Shown: positions 7,939 through 17,974, numbered from the stretch's first letter. The stretch is DNA of 48,199 nt from an uncultured Lentisphaeria bacterium (GCA_949287225.1 CASEFP010000023.1:1-48199), one strand, 5' to 3'. Numbers and translations are program-made. The notes: a model not told the origin generated them from the letters alone.

Positions 7939-10900
7939 TTATTTCCCGGCCTTTTCCCCGAGGGCGGGAAAGAGCTTGCGCAGCGCTTCGAGCGTATGTT
8001 CAGGGACGGCTTTCTCCTGTGCCAGCTTCCGGTAATCCTCCGGGGTCATCAGATCGTTGTATGCGCGGAGCTTCTCCAGTTTTGCACTGTCGCCGGTCCA
8101 TGTATAGAAGTCGACAAGCGCGGGGAAGAGCAGTTTTCTCCGGGAAATATCCAGGACCGCCAGATTCTCATAACAGAGGGCGAACACCCCCGAGAAGGCG
8201 GAGGTGAACTTCTCCTTTCCGATCGCCTCCCGGTTCCGGACAAGGCAGCGGAGCAGCCTTGCATACGCGTCCGAAGACCTGGCGGGATTGTTTCCCGTGT
8301 TCCGTGTCAGTTCGCCAACCATGTTCCGGAAGAGCTCGAAAGCGTGCGGCGATCCGGCAAACAGCTCCGGATGCGTGGAGAGCCACCGGCGCTCCGCCTG
8401 AGACGCGCTTCCCTTCAGAAGACGCTCTCCCAGACGATCCGCTTCCCGGCGCGATTCCGCCGAAAGTTTTCCTCCGGCGGCCTCGTCCATCATCCGGAAG
8501 AGTTTCCTTGCGGCTGCCACCGCGGGAGAATCGGATTTCGCTTCCGAAAATGTCCTGTTCAGAAAGGCAAGATCCGCCGGTGCGTCAAAACGGGATTCAG
8601 AAATCAGGCGGAGCGCAACCTGTTCCCCGAACCGGTCTCCGAAGATCTCCGCAAACTCCAGATAAAGTTCCGGAAAGCGCCGGAGCTGTTCAGAACGCGG
8701 CACACGCATGAAACTCTGCCGGAACTGATGGCAGAGCATATCCGTCGACATGTTCTGCAGAGCGGGATCAATCCCCGCCGCCTTCAGTTTCCGCCAGATC
8801 CGCAGATCCGGCAGAGGAGAGAAGAGCATCTGCGCATAAACCAGAGGCCGGGAGGTTTTCAGGGCAAGCGCAATGAAATGGTCCTCCAGCTTTTCCGCCT
8901 TCGCTGGCTCCCCTTTCCGGAACCATTCATAGAGGCGATGCAGTTCGTCCAAGGCGGAGTAATGCTCCGGCGGCGGCAGCTCCGAAAGCGCCATCGCCCG
9001 GCCGTACTGCGCCTCATGGCTTTTCCGGGTATCGTCGTCAATGAGTTTCCTCAGTTCCGGAACTTTCCTGAGTTCCGGCTCGGTCCGTAGCACGTGGCTG
9101 CCGAAAAGGGTGCGGAATGACATCCAGAGGGCAGCCCGTTTCTCTTCGGGCATTTTCCGGATTTTCGGCAGATATTCGGCAAGGATGCCGATCAGCGGTC
9201 CGGTGTTCCAGCTGCTGCAGAGCGCACGGACGATTTTCATCCCGAAGGTTTTCTCCCTGCATGCATCGAGCTGCGCAATGAGTTTCCGCTTCGTTCCCGC
9301 ATTGAGCTGCATGAAGTAATTGCCGAGAGAGAATTGGGGCAGGAAGAACTCTTCCGGGGAGGCGAATGCACCGGCCGTCTTCAGGATCGGGAAGAGATCC
9401 AGTTCCTGACCCGAGGTGTTGGAGAATATGCCGCATGAACCGGGAAGTGACCGGATGTTGCGCTCCGGCCGTTCCGGCAGCTTCGGCCTTTGCGGGGAGA
9501 ACATCGCGAGAAGATATCCTTCCAGTATATTGTTTTCTCCCCGATAGCGTTGTCCCAGGTTTAAGGGAATCTCCAGGAACATATTTTCCAGGCGCAGACG
9601 CAGGATCGGATCCTTCTTTGAAGCGTTGGCAAGGGCCTCGGCGCCGAGCGTGTAAAACTGGAGGAAGAATTCACTGATCGCCTCGGAGGTCTGACGGGAA
9701 GCGGCGAAATCCAGATACGAGTTCAGGGGATTCATGATATTATAGGGACTGCGGAGAGCCTCTTTCAGGAGATAAGGCATAACAGAAAAGGAGAGTTTTC
9801 TTGCCTCGCCCGCGAGCAGAACGCTCCGCAGAAGGACTTCAGTTGGAATCTGCTCTCCGGAAAACGCCTCGGAGAACACCTGTTCAAACTGTGTTTCCGG
9901 AACGGTCATCAGTGCGCGGGTGAAGGCGAGGCAGTTTGCGAACACATCCGCCGGAATCGGCGCACTTTTCCGCAGTTCCGCGATCAGAGCTTCCATTTCC
10001 GTAAAATTCCGCGTCCGGATCAGATATTCGCAGACGTTTTCCAAAAATACGTTCGGAACGTACTTCCCCGTCAGATGGACCTTCCGGAGATCACTGAGGA
10101 AATCCTTTCCCGGCGGACGTTTTTCCGCTCTGGCGAAATTCAGTTTCGTCCTGAACGCGGCGGAGCACAGACCCGGCTGCTGCATCCCGTAATCGCAAAG
10201 CGCCTGAATCAGGAGGCGGCGGCGTTTCACAAGCGCCTCATTTTCTTTTCCCGGAGAAGAGGTCTGAACGATTCCGGTTTCGGGAATCTGTTTCAGAAGG
10301 GTTCTGCCGTCACCTGCCGTATAATGCTTCTTGAGGAGATTCAGAAGGCAGTTGTAAAACCCGGGAGTCATCGGACGTGTTCCGTATTCCCGCAGGACCA
10401 GTTCCACAAAGGTCATGGCGGCGGCGGGATCTTTCCAGTCCCCCCTGATGGAGTCCAGGGCATTGAAAGTCTTTGCCCGGGTCAGGATGCGGTAAGACTC
10501 CTGCGCGGCGTCCACACCCTTCTTCGCCTGAATCTGGAAAAGGCGCCAGCGTGCATAAAGGTCGTCGGGAACGCGTTTCAGATACGTTTCATAGAGTGCG
10601 GCGGCCCTTGCGTCGTGCTTCAGAAATTTTTCCTCCATTTCAGCGGCATAGCAGAGATCGTCCGGCGTTTTTCCTTCGGACAGGATTGCACACATTTTCT
10701 CCGCAGACGGCTTTTGCGCGTTTCGCCCCGCAGTGGAGAACCCGCGCCGAAAAACCACGTTGCAGGACACGCCGGGCAGGTCGGAGAAATAAAAGCGCCA
10801 GCGGTCTTTCAGCTGTTCGGAATGGATCTTTGAACGCAAGGCATTGAGTCCCGCCTCGGGATTCGTGCGGAACAACGGAAGAATCTTCCCCAGTCCGGAG

Positions 10901-13335
10901 CCGGAAGAGGGATACTTGATCTGCAGCATAGGGGTGGCATCCCCTTTCCGGCGCAGACGCGCGACTTCATTTCCATATCCGTTCCTCTGCAGGAAAGAGG
11001 AGAGCGAGTTCCGTTCTTCGGGTGTCTGCACCATCCGGAAAAGCTGTTCCATTTGTTTCACCGACTTGTCACTCTTCTTTCCGGCACGGTATTTCAGCGA
11101 GACCATGGCGCCGATCAGACGGGCGGAGCGGTCTGCCTCCGGCAGCATGCACAACTGTTCCGCAAGTTCCGCGGCCTGCTCCTTCCGGTCGAACTGGAGG
11201 GAAAAGGCGATGGCGTTCAGCAGAAATCCGGGAGTCGGTTTCGGATTCTGTTCAATGGCTGTCCGGAGGAGTTCGCCTCCCTCTTTCCTCTGTTCGAGTC
11301 TGTTTGCGGCGGCGATCTTCAGCATGACCGGAAGGCGGGAGGAGCGGATCGCCTTCCAGCACGCCTCCCAGTCGGGTTCCGCTCTCGGGGTCTTCACGCA
11401 GGCCTGGCTGAAGAATGGCAGATACAGGCGATTGCGTTTTTCCTGCAGAAGCTTGTCCAGAATGCAGGCAAGGGGAAAAGCGGTGCCATCCAGCTGCTGC
11501 GGAAACAAGTTGAAATCCGTATGCCTGTTGAGTATTCCTGAAAAATGCCGAATCAGGTGAAGCGGGTCGACATAGGCGGGATTGAGGAAATGCGCAAGTT
11601 GTTCGGATCCGGCAGACGGCACTCCGGAGAAAAAGAAGCCGGCGATACGGTAGTCCTGCACGTTTTCCGCATTCGGCGGACGGCAGTTCGGCGCATAGCG
11701 CTCCAGTGCCGCAGTCAGTTCGGAAAAACGGTTCCAATCATACATCAGATAGACATACCGGCAGAGGGCGCCGTAATAGCGGGCCGGTTCGTTCCCGGCG
11801 AAGGCCTGATCGTTCAGGAGCGCGGTCAGTTTCTCCGTCATGATGTTCCGGTATTCCGGGATCCCGGCATATGGGATGAAGCGGTCCGGAACGTCCAGAA
11901 GCAGCACCTCCGCCGCTTCGCGGAAGAGTTCGCGCTTTTCCGCATCGGAGAAATCCGTGCTGCCGTAGATCCTTCTGAATACATCTCCCGTCGTCGGGGA
12001 ACGGTGTTTCCGAAGTGTTTTCAGGAGCCCGGAGAGCTCTTTTCCGGAAAAGTGCCGGCATGTTTTTGTCCCCTCCGTGAAAAAGAGTTCGGCGTAAAGG
12101 GGATCGTCGGGATTTTTCCGGAAGAGCGCTTCTGTTTCCGTGCCGGGGCTGCCGAGATAAAGCGCGGCATAACGGCATCCGACGCCTTCGAGTCCCTTCC
12201 GGACCGTTGCGCACAGATCCGGATTTTCCCGGCTCAGCGCCTGAAGGAGCAGAATTGATCTGCAGGTGATTTCGGTCTCGGGATCCTGTATCGGCAGATC
12301 CCGGAAAAGCCGGGAATTCCGCGAAAGAAACAGAATCGGACCGCTCCGCAGGACAGAGTCCTCTTCCGCGATACGGGACAATTCCAGATGGAGAAATTCC
12401 GGGTGAATTCCGAGTTTTCTGTACAGATCGGGATTCGTCACATTTATGTAGCGGATCTTTCTCATCACCGTTTCCCGGACGCGTGCGGGCGCCGCAAGCG
12501 GAACCAGATGCAAAACCGCCTCCTTTTCCTTTCCTTCCAGCAGAGAGACAATGCCGCGCAGATACTGTGCGTGTTCCCGGGGAAGGCGTTTTCCGTCACG
12601 GTTCAGAAGTTCCCGTGCCGCCGGAAGCTCATTGAAGCGGATCAGGAGGAGGATGTCCGCAAAAATCCGCTCCGGGGATTTCTGAGCCGGATTTTCCTTC
12701 CGGAGCAGCGACAGTGCCTTCTCCCTTTTACCGCTGATCAGTTGGAGTGCCGCAAGCATGTTCTGCCCCGTTGCATACGCGCCTGTTTCCGGATAACGCG
12801 CAAGCAGTGTTTCCGCCTGGCTGAAGTCGCCGGTCTGAATCAGGGCCCAGCCGAGTTCCTGGGCGATCAGCGGATTCCCGGGCGCAAGTTCCAGGGCTTT
12901 TCCGAGATGCCCGAGCCGGGTGTCGGACACCACGGTTTCGTTGTTGTTGAGCAGGAGCGCCAGAGAGAAGCGGAGCTCAGGCGAATCGGGATTCCGATCC
13001 AGAGCCTCCGCCGTTTTCAGGCACAGGAGCTGTCTGCCGATATAAAGCGGATCGGGAACGGAGAACCACTTTTTTGCCGTCTGGAATTCCTGGAGAAAAC
13101 GGGCTTTTTCCTCCAGTGTTTTCTGTGCAAGGAAAAGGGCATACAGCTTTTCCCCGTATGCCTCCTGTACGGGCTGTTTCCCCCAGAGCTCCGTCAGGAA
13201 GCGCTCCTTGTCCTCCGCCTTCCGGAATGCCTCGGCAAGAACAGTGCCGTCCCCGGAAAATTCCTGCGGAAACGCCCCCGGAGTCAGCGTAAAAAGAAAG
13301 ATAAACAAGAATACTGCCGTTCTGCGTCCCATCAT
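7939..13335 (-). CDS. Giant secreted TPR-containing protein, unknown function
   Basis: 1798 residues, beginning with a signal peptide (MMGRRTAVFLFIFLFTL, cleavage near AFPQ). A TPR-like helical hairpin region is seen around 110-240 (NPDSPELRFSLALLL, LGHLGKALELAPGNP, LGWALIQTGDF). The rest continues as mostly alpha-helical, Leu/Arg/Glu-rich sequence with scattered TPR-like pairs (for example DDLYARWRLFQIQAKKG). I see no enzyme motif and no transmembrane segment after the signal peptide, so it should be periplasmic or exported. GGGAG lies seven bases before the ATG, and a second ATG follows immediately. It has its own promoter candidate (13414-13442) and stands alone, back to back with purL. 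I do not recognise a named family. Confidence 0.8.
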   Translation of the reverse strand: MMGRRTAVFLFIFLFTLTPGAFPQEFSGDGTVLAEAFRKAEDKERFLTELWGKQPVQEAYGEKLYALFLAQKTLEEKARFLQEFQTAKKWFSVPDPLYIGRQLLCLKTAEALDRNPDSPELRFSLALLLNNNETVVSDTRLGHLGKALELAPGNPLIAQELGWALIQTGDFSQAETLLARYPETGAYATGQNMLAALQLISGKREKALSLLRKENPAQKSPERIFADILLLIRFNELPAARELLNRDGKRLPREHAQYLRGIVSLLEGKEKEAVLHLVPLAAPARVRETVMRKIRYINVTNPDLYRKLGIHPEFLHLELSRIAEEDSVLRSGPILFLSRNSRLFRDLPIQDPETEITCRSILLLQALSRENPDLCATVRKGLEGVGCRYAALYLGSPGTETEALFRKNPDDPLYAELFFTEGTKTCRHFSGKELSGLLKTLRKHRSPTTGDVFRRIYGSTDFSDAEKRELFREAAEVLLLDVPDRFIPYAGIPEYRNIMTEKLTALLNDQAFAGNEPARYYGALCRYVYLMYDWNRFSELTAALERYAPNCRPPNAENVQDYRIAGFFFSGVPSAGSEQLAHFLNPAYVDPLHLIRHFSGILNRHTDFNLFPQQLDGTAFPLACILDKLLQEKRNRLYLPFFSQACVKTPRAEPDWEACWKAIRSSRLPVMLKIAAANRLEQRKEGGELLRTAIEQNPKPTPGFLLNAIAFSLQFDRKEQAAELAEQLCMLPEADRSARLIGAMVSLKYRAGKKSDKSVKQMEQLFRMVQTPEERNSLSSFLQRNGYGNEVARLRRKGDATPMLQIKYPSSGSGLGKILPLFRTNPEAGLNALRSKIHSEQLKDRWRFYFSDLPGVSCNVVFRRGFSTAGRNAQKPSAEKMCAILSEGKTPDDLCYAAEMEEKFLKHDARAAALYETYLKRVPDDLYARWRLFQIQAKKGVDAAQESYRILTRAKTFNALDSIRGDWKDPAAAMTFVELVLREYGTRPMTPGFYNCLLNLLKKHYTAGDGRTLLKQIPETGIVQTSSPGKENEALVKRRRLLIQALCDYGMQQPGLCSAAFRTKLNFARAEKRPPGKDFLSDLRKVHLTGKYVPNVFLENVCEYLIRTRNFTEMEALIAELRKSAPIPADVFANCLAFTRALMTVPETQFEQVFSEAFSGEQIPTEVLLRSVLLAGEARKLSFSVMPYLLKEALRSPYNIMNPLNSYLDFAASRQTSEAISEFFLQFYTLGAEALANASKKDPILRLRLENMFLEIPLNLGQRYRGENNILEGYLLAMFSPQRPKLPERPERNIRSLPGSCGIFSNTSGQELDLFPILKTAGAFASPEEFFLPQFSLGNYFMQLNAGTKRKLIAQLDACREKTFGMKIVRALCSSWNTGPLIGILAEYLPKIRKMPEEKRAALWMSFRTLFGSHVLRTEPELRKVPELRKLIDDDTRKSHEAQYGRAMALSELPPPEHYSALDELHRLYEWFRKGEPAKAEKLEDHFIALALKTSRPLVYAQMLFSPLPDLRIWRKLKAAGIDPALQNMSTDMLCHQFRQSFMRVPRSEQLRRFPELYLEFAEIFGDRFGEQVALRLISESRFDAPADLAFLNRTFSEAKSDSPAVAAARKLFRMMDEAAGGKLSAESRREADRLGERLLKGSASQAERRWLSTHPELFAGSPHAFELFRNMVGELTRNTGNNPARSSDAYARLLRCLVRNREAIGKEKFTSAFSGVFALCYENLAVLDISRRKLLFPALVDFYTWTGDSAKLEKLRAYNDLMTPEDYRKLAQEKAVPEHTLEALRKLFPALGEKAGK

Positions 13336-13413
13336 GATCCCGCTCCCTTTTTTGAGTCACAAAGCTGTTTCAATCGTACGATCCCGGCAAAAAACCTCTC
13401 CGGATGACGCTGC

Positions 13414-13442
13414 AATATAAGCGCACGGAAAGCAAAATGCAA
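13414..13442 (-). promoter_or_regulatory. Candidate promoter of the TPR gene
   Basis: Read on the minus strand: TTGCAT (13442-13437), 17-base spacer, TATATT (13419-13414). It would give a leader of about 70 bases before the start at 13335. Confidence 0.45.
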
Positions 13443-13732
13443 AGATATACCGGCAAATCGCGCAAAAAAACATCGGATTGTGGAAGACAACAGGCCGCAG
13501 GACCGGGAAAGAGTGTAATTTCATTATGTAAAAAGGTCTTCTGCCGCCGGAATAATGAACGCGTTCTGAAAAAGTCTCCGGAACAGGAACGGGACGTGTG
13601 TTCCGGACTCGCAGCACAGGTGCCGGGAAATCCATCCGAAGTGAAAAACTGCAAATTCTTTCAACAAAGCCCGCCATGAAACCGGCAGACTTGCCTCCGG
13701 AAATTATTTCAGCGCTAAAAAAGGTTTGGCAT

Positions 13733-13761
13733 TTGAAAAAATACGCTTCCCGTGGTATCTT
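13733..13761 (+). promoter_or_regulatory. Candidate purL promoter
   Basis: TTGAAA (13733-13738), 17-base spacer, TATCTT (13756-13761), 40 bases before the purL start. It matches the TTGAAA...TATNTT pattern seen elsewhere in the window. Confidence 0.5.
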
Positions 13762-13801
13762 TCCATCTGAAATTTCAACCTATTTTACAGGAAGCTGGAT
13801 T

Positions 13802-16768
13802 ATGGACTTCAGAATAGAGATTGCAGTGAAAAACAAGTGGAGCGACGCCCGGGCACAGGCCGTCCTCCGGTCGATCAGAAGCTTCACATCCTCCGACGCG
13901 GTCAGGGATCTCCGGACGCGCGACGTGTTCACCATTTCCGCCGACATCGACGCGGAACAGGCCGAAGCCATCGCGCGCGAACTCTCCAATCCCGTCACCC
14001 AGGAGTGGCACATCGGCGAAACCACCGAGCCCGGATTTGCTTATGACTACATCGCCGCAATCGGATTCAAGCCCGGCGTGACCGACAACGTCGCACGCAC
14101 CGCGCACGAGGCGATCGGCGACATCATCGGAAGAAAACTCCGCAAGGACGAAATGGTGTTCAGCTCGATCGAATATCTGTTTCAGGCCCCTGCCCTCTCG
14201 AAGGAGGAAGTCGGAGCCATCGCGCGCGGCGTCCTCGCCAACGAACTCATCGAAACCGTCACAGTTCTCTCCGCTTCCGAGGTGAAGGCGAACGGAATTC
14301 CGCTCAACAAACCGCTCGTCAAGGGCACGGAATCGGGCGTCGTCCGCGAATTCAATCTCGAGGTCCCCGACGATGAACTCTATGAGATCAGCCGCAAAGG
14401 AATTCTCGCCCTCACGCTTCAGGAAATGAAGGTAATCCAGAATTACTTCCGCACCTGCGAAGACCGCGCGAAATACGGGCTCTCGAAGAATCCCACCGAC
14501 GTGGAGCTCGAAGTCATCGCGCAGACCTGGTCCGAACACTGCAAACACAAAATCTTCGACGCGGAAGTCGATTACGAGGATCTCGACGCGGGCACGAAGG
14601 AACACATTGTCTCGCTGTTCAAATCCTATATCAAAAAGAGCACATCGGAGATTGCGAAGAAGATTAACTGGCTCGTCTCGGTCTTTTCCGACAACGCCGG
14701 CGTCGTGGCCTTCAATGACAGGATCGACCTCGTCTACAAGGTCGAGACCCACAACAGTCCCTCCGCGCTCGATCCCTACGGCGGCGCGATGACCGGAATC
14801 GTCGGCGTCAACCGCGACCCGATGGGAACGGGTCTCGGCGCGAATCTTCTGGTCAACGTCTGGGGCTACTGCCTCGGTTCTCCGTTCACCGATCCGAAGG
14901 ATGTGCCCGAAGGACTCCTGCATCCGCGGCGGCTCCGCGACGGCGTCCACAAGGGCGTCATCGACGGCGGCAACCAGAGCGGCATCCCCTACGGCCTCGG
15001 CTGGGAGTGCTTCGACGACCGCTACATCGGGAAGCCCCTCGTCTACTGCGGCACGCTCGGCACGCTCCCGAAGAAGATCAACGGCCGCAACGGCTGGGAA
15101 AAACAGATCGAGCCCGGCGACCTGATCGTCATGACCGGCGGACGCATCGGAAAAGACGGCATCCACGGCGCGACCTTCTCCTCGGAGGAACTCCACAAGG
15201 ACAGTCCCGTGCAGGCGGTTCAGATCGGCGACCCGATCACCCAGAAGCGCATGGGCGACTTCATGTATGAGGCGCGGGAAAAGAATCTCTATCGTTTCGT
15301 CACCGACAACGGCGCGGGCGGATTGTCCTCCAGCGTCGGAGAAATGGCCTCCATCTGCGGCGGCTGCGTGATGGATCTCAAGAAGGCCCCGCTCAAATAT
15401 GCCGGGATGCAGCCCTGGGAGATTCTGATCTCCGAGGCGCAGGAGCGCATGAGCTTCGCCGTTCCGAAGGAGAAGATTGAGGAATTCCTGAAACTCGCGG
15501 CGGACCGCGACGTCGAGGCCACGGTGCTCGGTGAGTTCACGAACGACGGAAAGTTCCGCATCCTCTACGGCGACAAAACGGTTGCCTGTCTCGACATCAG
15601 ATTCATGCACGAGGGACTCCCGCGCCTGAAACTCCATGCGAAATGGAAGGCGCCGAAGTTCCCGGAACCCGATCTTGCGGGCCGCGACGCGGAAAAGGAT
15701 CTTCTTGCGCTTCTGGCAAAACTCAACATCTGCTCCTGCGAATACAAGGCGCGGCAGTATGACCACGAGGTCAAGGGGCTGAGCGTCGTGAAGCCGTTCT
15801 TCGGCAGGGTGCGCGACGTGCAGGGCGACGCCTCGGTCTTCATGGTCGAGCCGCTCGGGAAAGAGGGAGCGGTGCTCTCCTACGGCATTCTTCCGCGTTA
15901 CAGCGACATCGACTGCTATCATATGATGGCCTCCGTGATCGACCTTGCGATCCGCCGCGCCGTCGCGGTCGGGGCGCGCGTTGACATGATCTCCGGACTG
16001 GACAACTTCTGCTGGCCGGATCCCGTCCAGAGCGAAAAGACGCCCGACGGCGAATACAAGATGGCGCAGCTCGTCCGGGCGAACAAGGGACTCTACGACT
16101 ACACATGCGCGTTCGGCGTCCCGTGCATCTCGGGCAAGGACAGCATGAAGAACGACAGCACGAGAGGCGGAAAGAAAATCTCCATTCCGCCGACGGTTCT
16201 CTTCAGCACGATATCGAAGGTGGACGACATCTCCAAATGCGTCACGCCGGACTTCAAGGAAGCCGGCGACGACGTCTACATGGTCGGCATGACCCTGCCG
16301 GAACTCGGCGGAAGCGAATACTTCGATCTTCTCGGCGCGACCGGCAACAATGTCCCGAAAGTGAATGCGGAAAAGGCGCTCGCGCTCTACAAGGCGATGG
16401 AAAAGATGATTCAAGCGGAGATCCCGAGCTCGATCATCACGCCCTCGCTCGGCGGACTCGGCGTCGCTGCGGCGAAAGCGGCAATGGGCGGACGCGTCGG
16501 GCTCTCTCTCGACCTCTCGAAAGTCCCGCATGAAGAGGGGATGAGCGATCTTGAGATTCTCTTCTCGGAATCGAACAGCCGATTCCTGATCAGCTGCGGA
16601 AAAGAAAAATCCGCGGCGCTCGAACAGGCGCTTGCCGGTTTCCCGCTTGCAAAAGTCGGCACAACGATCGCCGAACCCGTTCTTGCGATCAAGGGCGCAA
16701 CAACGGACATCAAGGTGCGGATGGAAGCAATGCTCGACAGCTACAAGAGCACGCTTGCCGGCGTCTGA
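13802..16768 (+). CDS. purL: Phosphoribosylformylglycinamidine synthase, PurS-PurL fusion form
   Basis: Converts FGAR to FGAM in purine synthesis, using ammonia from a glutaminase. 988 residues: an N-terminal PurS-like segment of about 80 residues (MDFRIEIAVKNKW), then the PurL synthetase with TWSEHCKHK (H246), VETHNSPSALDPYGGA, MGTGLGANLL and a second half containing PCISGKDSMKND. It is longer than the small PurL (about 740) and shorter than the 1300-residue enzyme. It has no C-terminal class I glutaminase domain, so PurQ must be supplied elsewhere. Start at ATG 13802 with AGGAAG seven bases upstream; the open frame before it lacks similarity. Single-gene unit with its own promoter. Confidence 0.92.
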   Translation: MDFRIEIAVKNKWSDARAQAVLRSIRSFTSSDAVRDLRTRDVFTISADIDAEQAEAIARELSNPVTQEWHIGETTEPGFAYDYIAAIGFKPGVTDNVARTAHEAIGDIIGRKLRKDEMVFSSIEYLFQAPALSKEEVGAIARGVLANELIETVTVLSASEVKANGIPLNKPLVKGTESGVVREFNLEVPDDELYEISRKGILALTLQEMKVIQNYFRTCEDRAKYGLSKNPTDVELEVIAQTWSEHCKHKIFDAEVDYEDLDAGTKEHIVSLFKSYIKKSTSEIAKKINWLVSVFSDNAGVVAFNDRIDLVYKVETHNSPSALDPYGGAMTGIVGVNRDPMGTGLGANLLVNVWGYCLGSPFTDPKDVPEGLLHPRRLRDGVHKGVIDGGNQSGIPYGLGWECFDDRYIGKPLVYCGTLGTLPKKINGRNGWEKQIEPGDLIVMTGGRIGKDGIHGATFSSEELHKDSPVQAVQIGDPITQKRMGDFMYEAREKNLYRFVTDNGAGGLSSSVGEMASICGGCVMDLKKAPLKYAGMQPWEILISEAQERMSFAVPKEKIEEFLKLAADRDVEATVLGEFTNDGKFRILYGDKTVACLDIRFMHEGLPRLKLHAKWKAPKFPEPDLAGRDAEKDLLALLAKLNICSCEYKARQYDHEVKGLSVVKPFFGRVRDVQGDASVFMVEPLGKEGAVLSYGILPRYSDIDCYHMMASVIDLAIRRAVAVGARVDMISGLDNFCWPDPVQSEKTPDGEYKMAQLVRANKGLYDYTCAFGVPCISGKDSMKNDSTRGGKKISIPPTVLFSTISKVDDISKCVTPDFKEAGDDVYMVGMTLPELGGSEYFDLLGATGNNVPKVNAEKALALYKAMEKMIQAEIPSSIITPSLGGLGVAAAKAAMGGRVGLSLDLSKVPHEEGMSDLEILFSESNSRFLISCGKEKSAALEQALAGFPLAKVGTTIAEPVLAIKGATTDIKVRMEAMLDSYKSTLAGV

Positions 16769-16787
16769 TTCCGCTCGGGAAAGAACT

Positions 16788-16832
16788 CTTCCGCCGGAAG
16801 CCCTGCCCTGTGGCAGGGTCAATGGGCGGAAG
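16788..16832. terminator. Nested hairpins between convergent purL and regulator genes
   Basis: The inner stem GCCCTGCC-type pairing (CCCTGCC 16801-16807 with GGCAGGG 16812-16818, loop CTGT) is enclosed by CTTCCGCC (16788-16795) and GGCGGAAG (16825-16832). It lies between the purL stop and the regulator stop. There is no strong U-run on either side, so this is a possible bidirectional stop or an mRNA 3' end. Confidence 0.45.
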
Positions 16833-17862
16833 AACGGGGCGGAGCCGTAGTCGCGCCGTTGAGGAACTCCACGTCGAACACCTCGTGCAGAGGTTCGGAG
16901 AGACGTTTTTCGATGAGTCCTGCCAGAAGCTCCGCCGCGCAGAATCCGATCCGGTGCGGATGTTCGTCGACAGTCGTCAGCTTGATCAGGCGCTGCACCT
17001 CGGGAAATCCGCTGAATCCGGTCAGGGAGAGATCCTCGGGGACACGGAGTCCCAGCTCCCGGAGACTCCAGTAGAATTCAAATGCGACATTGTCGCCGTC
17101 GCAGGCGATTGCCGTGGCTTCCGGAAAGCGCTTGAGAAGACGGCGCAGAAACTCCAGGGGCGACAGCCCCGAGCGGAAATAGGCCTCCTTCGTCAGCAGT
17201 TCCACTCCATGCTTCGCAAGCGTCTCGCGGAATCCGTCGAAGCGCCGGGAGAGAATGTTGAAATATTGCGTGACATAGACGATTCTGCGGTGCCCGAGGT
17301 CATAAAGATGATCCGCGAGCATTGCGCCGCCGCGGTAGTCGTCGTGCATCAGATGATTGAACTCCCCGCGGACGATCGGAATCCGGTTCTTGTCAATCCA
17401 GAGAACGGGAATTTCAAGATCCGGCACATGGAAGAAGTTGGCGATGAGCGCGCCGGATACTCCCCCCATCCGCAGGAACTGCACGGTTTCGTCCGGATCG
17501 TTGTTCACGAGCGAATGGTAGAGGAGCGTATTGTAACCGTAGGACTGCGCCCCCTCCTGAATGCCGCAGAGGAGCGATGAGTAGTAGGAAACCGCAACGC
17601 CTCCCATGAAGACGGCGATTGTCCCCTTGAAGCGGGCGGCATGCGGACGAACAACGGTACCCCCGCCGCGTTCGCGCCGTTCCAGATACCCCCGGACGAC
17701 CAGCTCCTCGACCGCCGCGTTCGCGGTCATCTTATGAACCTGGAACTGTTCCGCCAGATCGTATTCCGAGGGGATGCGTTTTCCTTCGGGGAAGGCGCCG
17801 GAACGGATCTGTTCCAGAAGGCGCTCGACGATTTTCCGTTTTTTGTTTCCTGTTGTTTCCAT
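16819..17862 (-). CDS. GntR-type winged-helix regulator with LacI-like ligand-binding domain
   Basis: 347 residues. Residues about 1-72 form a GntR winged helix (IRSGAFPEGKRIPSEYDLAE, HKMTANAAVEELV, GYLERRERGGGTVV). Residues about 78-340 resemble a periplasmic-binding/LacI effector domain (GTIAVFMGG, DDYRGGAMLADHLYDLGHRRIVYVT, AIACDGDNVAFEF, LSLTGFSGFPE, LTTVDEH). This is the AraR-like architecture, in which a small ligand, usually a sugar, releases the repressor from DNA. It diverges from the secreted-enzyme operon, and the shared region has two matching palindromes, so it very probably controls that operon and possibly itself. Ligand unknown. Confidence 0.9.
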   Translation of the reverse strand: METTGNKKRKIVERLLEQIRSGAFPEGKRIPSEYDLAEQFQVHKMTANAAVEELVVRGYLERRERGGGTVVRPHAARFKGTIAVFMGGVAVSYYSSLLCGIQEGAQSYGYNTLLYHSLVNNDPDETVQFLRMGGVSGALIANFFHVPDLEIPVLWIDKNRIPIVRGEFNHLMHDDYRGGAMLADHLYDLGHRRIVYVTQYFNILSRRFDGFRETLAKHGVELLTKEAYFRSGLSPLEFLRRLLKRFPEATAIACDGDNVAFEFYWSLRELGLRVPEDLSLTGFSGFPEVQRLIKLTTVDEHPHRIGFCAAELLAGLIEKRLSEPLHEVFDVEFLNGATTAPPRSSAH

Positions 17863-17920
17863 TTTGTCATCTCTCCGCAGTCAGGCGGAACGCGGGAGCG
17901 CACTCCGTCTTTCAGGAGTT

Positions 17921-17948
17921 ACTATACAGCGGATTTTTCATTTTGCAA
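17921..17948 (-). promoter_or_regulatory. Candidate regulator promoter
   Basis: On the minus strand: TTGCAA (17948-17943), 16-base spacer, TATAGT (17926-17921). Operator O1 starts 16 bases upstream of this -35, so binding there could influence both directions. Confidence 0.5.
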
Positions 17949-17963
17949 GTGATTTTTTAAAAT

Positions 17964-17974
17964 TAACCCGGTCA
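17964..17974. promoter_or_regulatory. Operator O1 candidate (TAACC-C-GGTCA)
   Basis: Near-perfect palindrome with one mismatch. It shares TTAACCCGGT with the reverse complement of O2. Its centre is 89 bases from the O2 centre, on the other side of the enzyme-operon promoter. Assigned to the neighbouring regulator by position and symmetry only. Confidence 0.6.

Larger units (their letters stand above)
13336..13801. other. 466-base divergent intergenic region
   Basis: Separates the TPR gene (minus) from purL (plus). It holds one promoter candidate for each direction (13414-13442 minus, 13733-13761 plus). No RNA gene, convincing small gene or purine-riboswitch-like structure was seen. The purL frame is open through part of it without homology to PurL. 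Confidence 0.6.

Noticed and set aside
16788-16832. Operator of the regulator gene
   Set aside because: It lies at the 3' ends of two convergent genes, has no promoter nearby and fits a 3'-end structure better.
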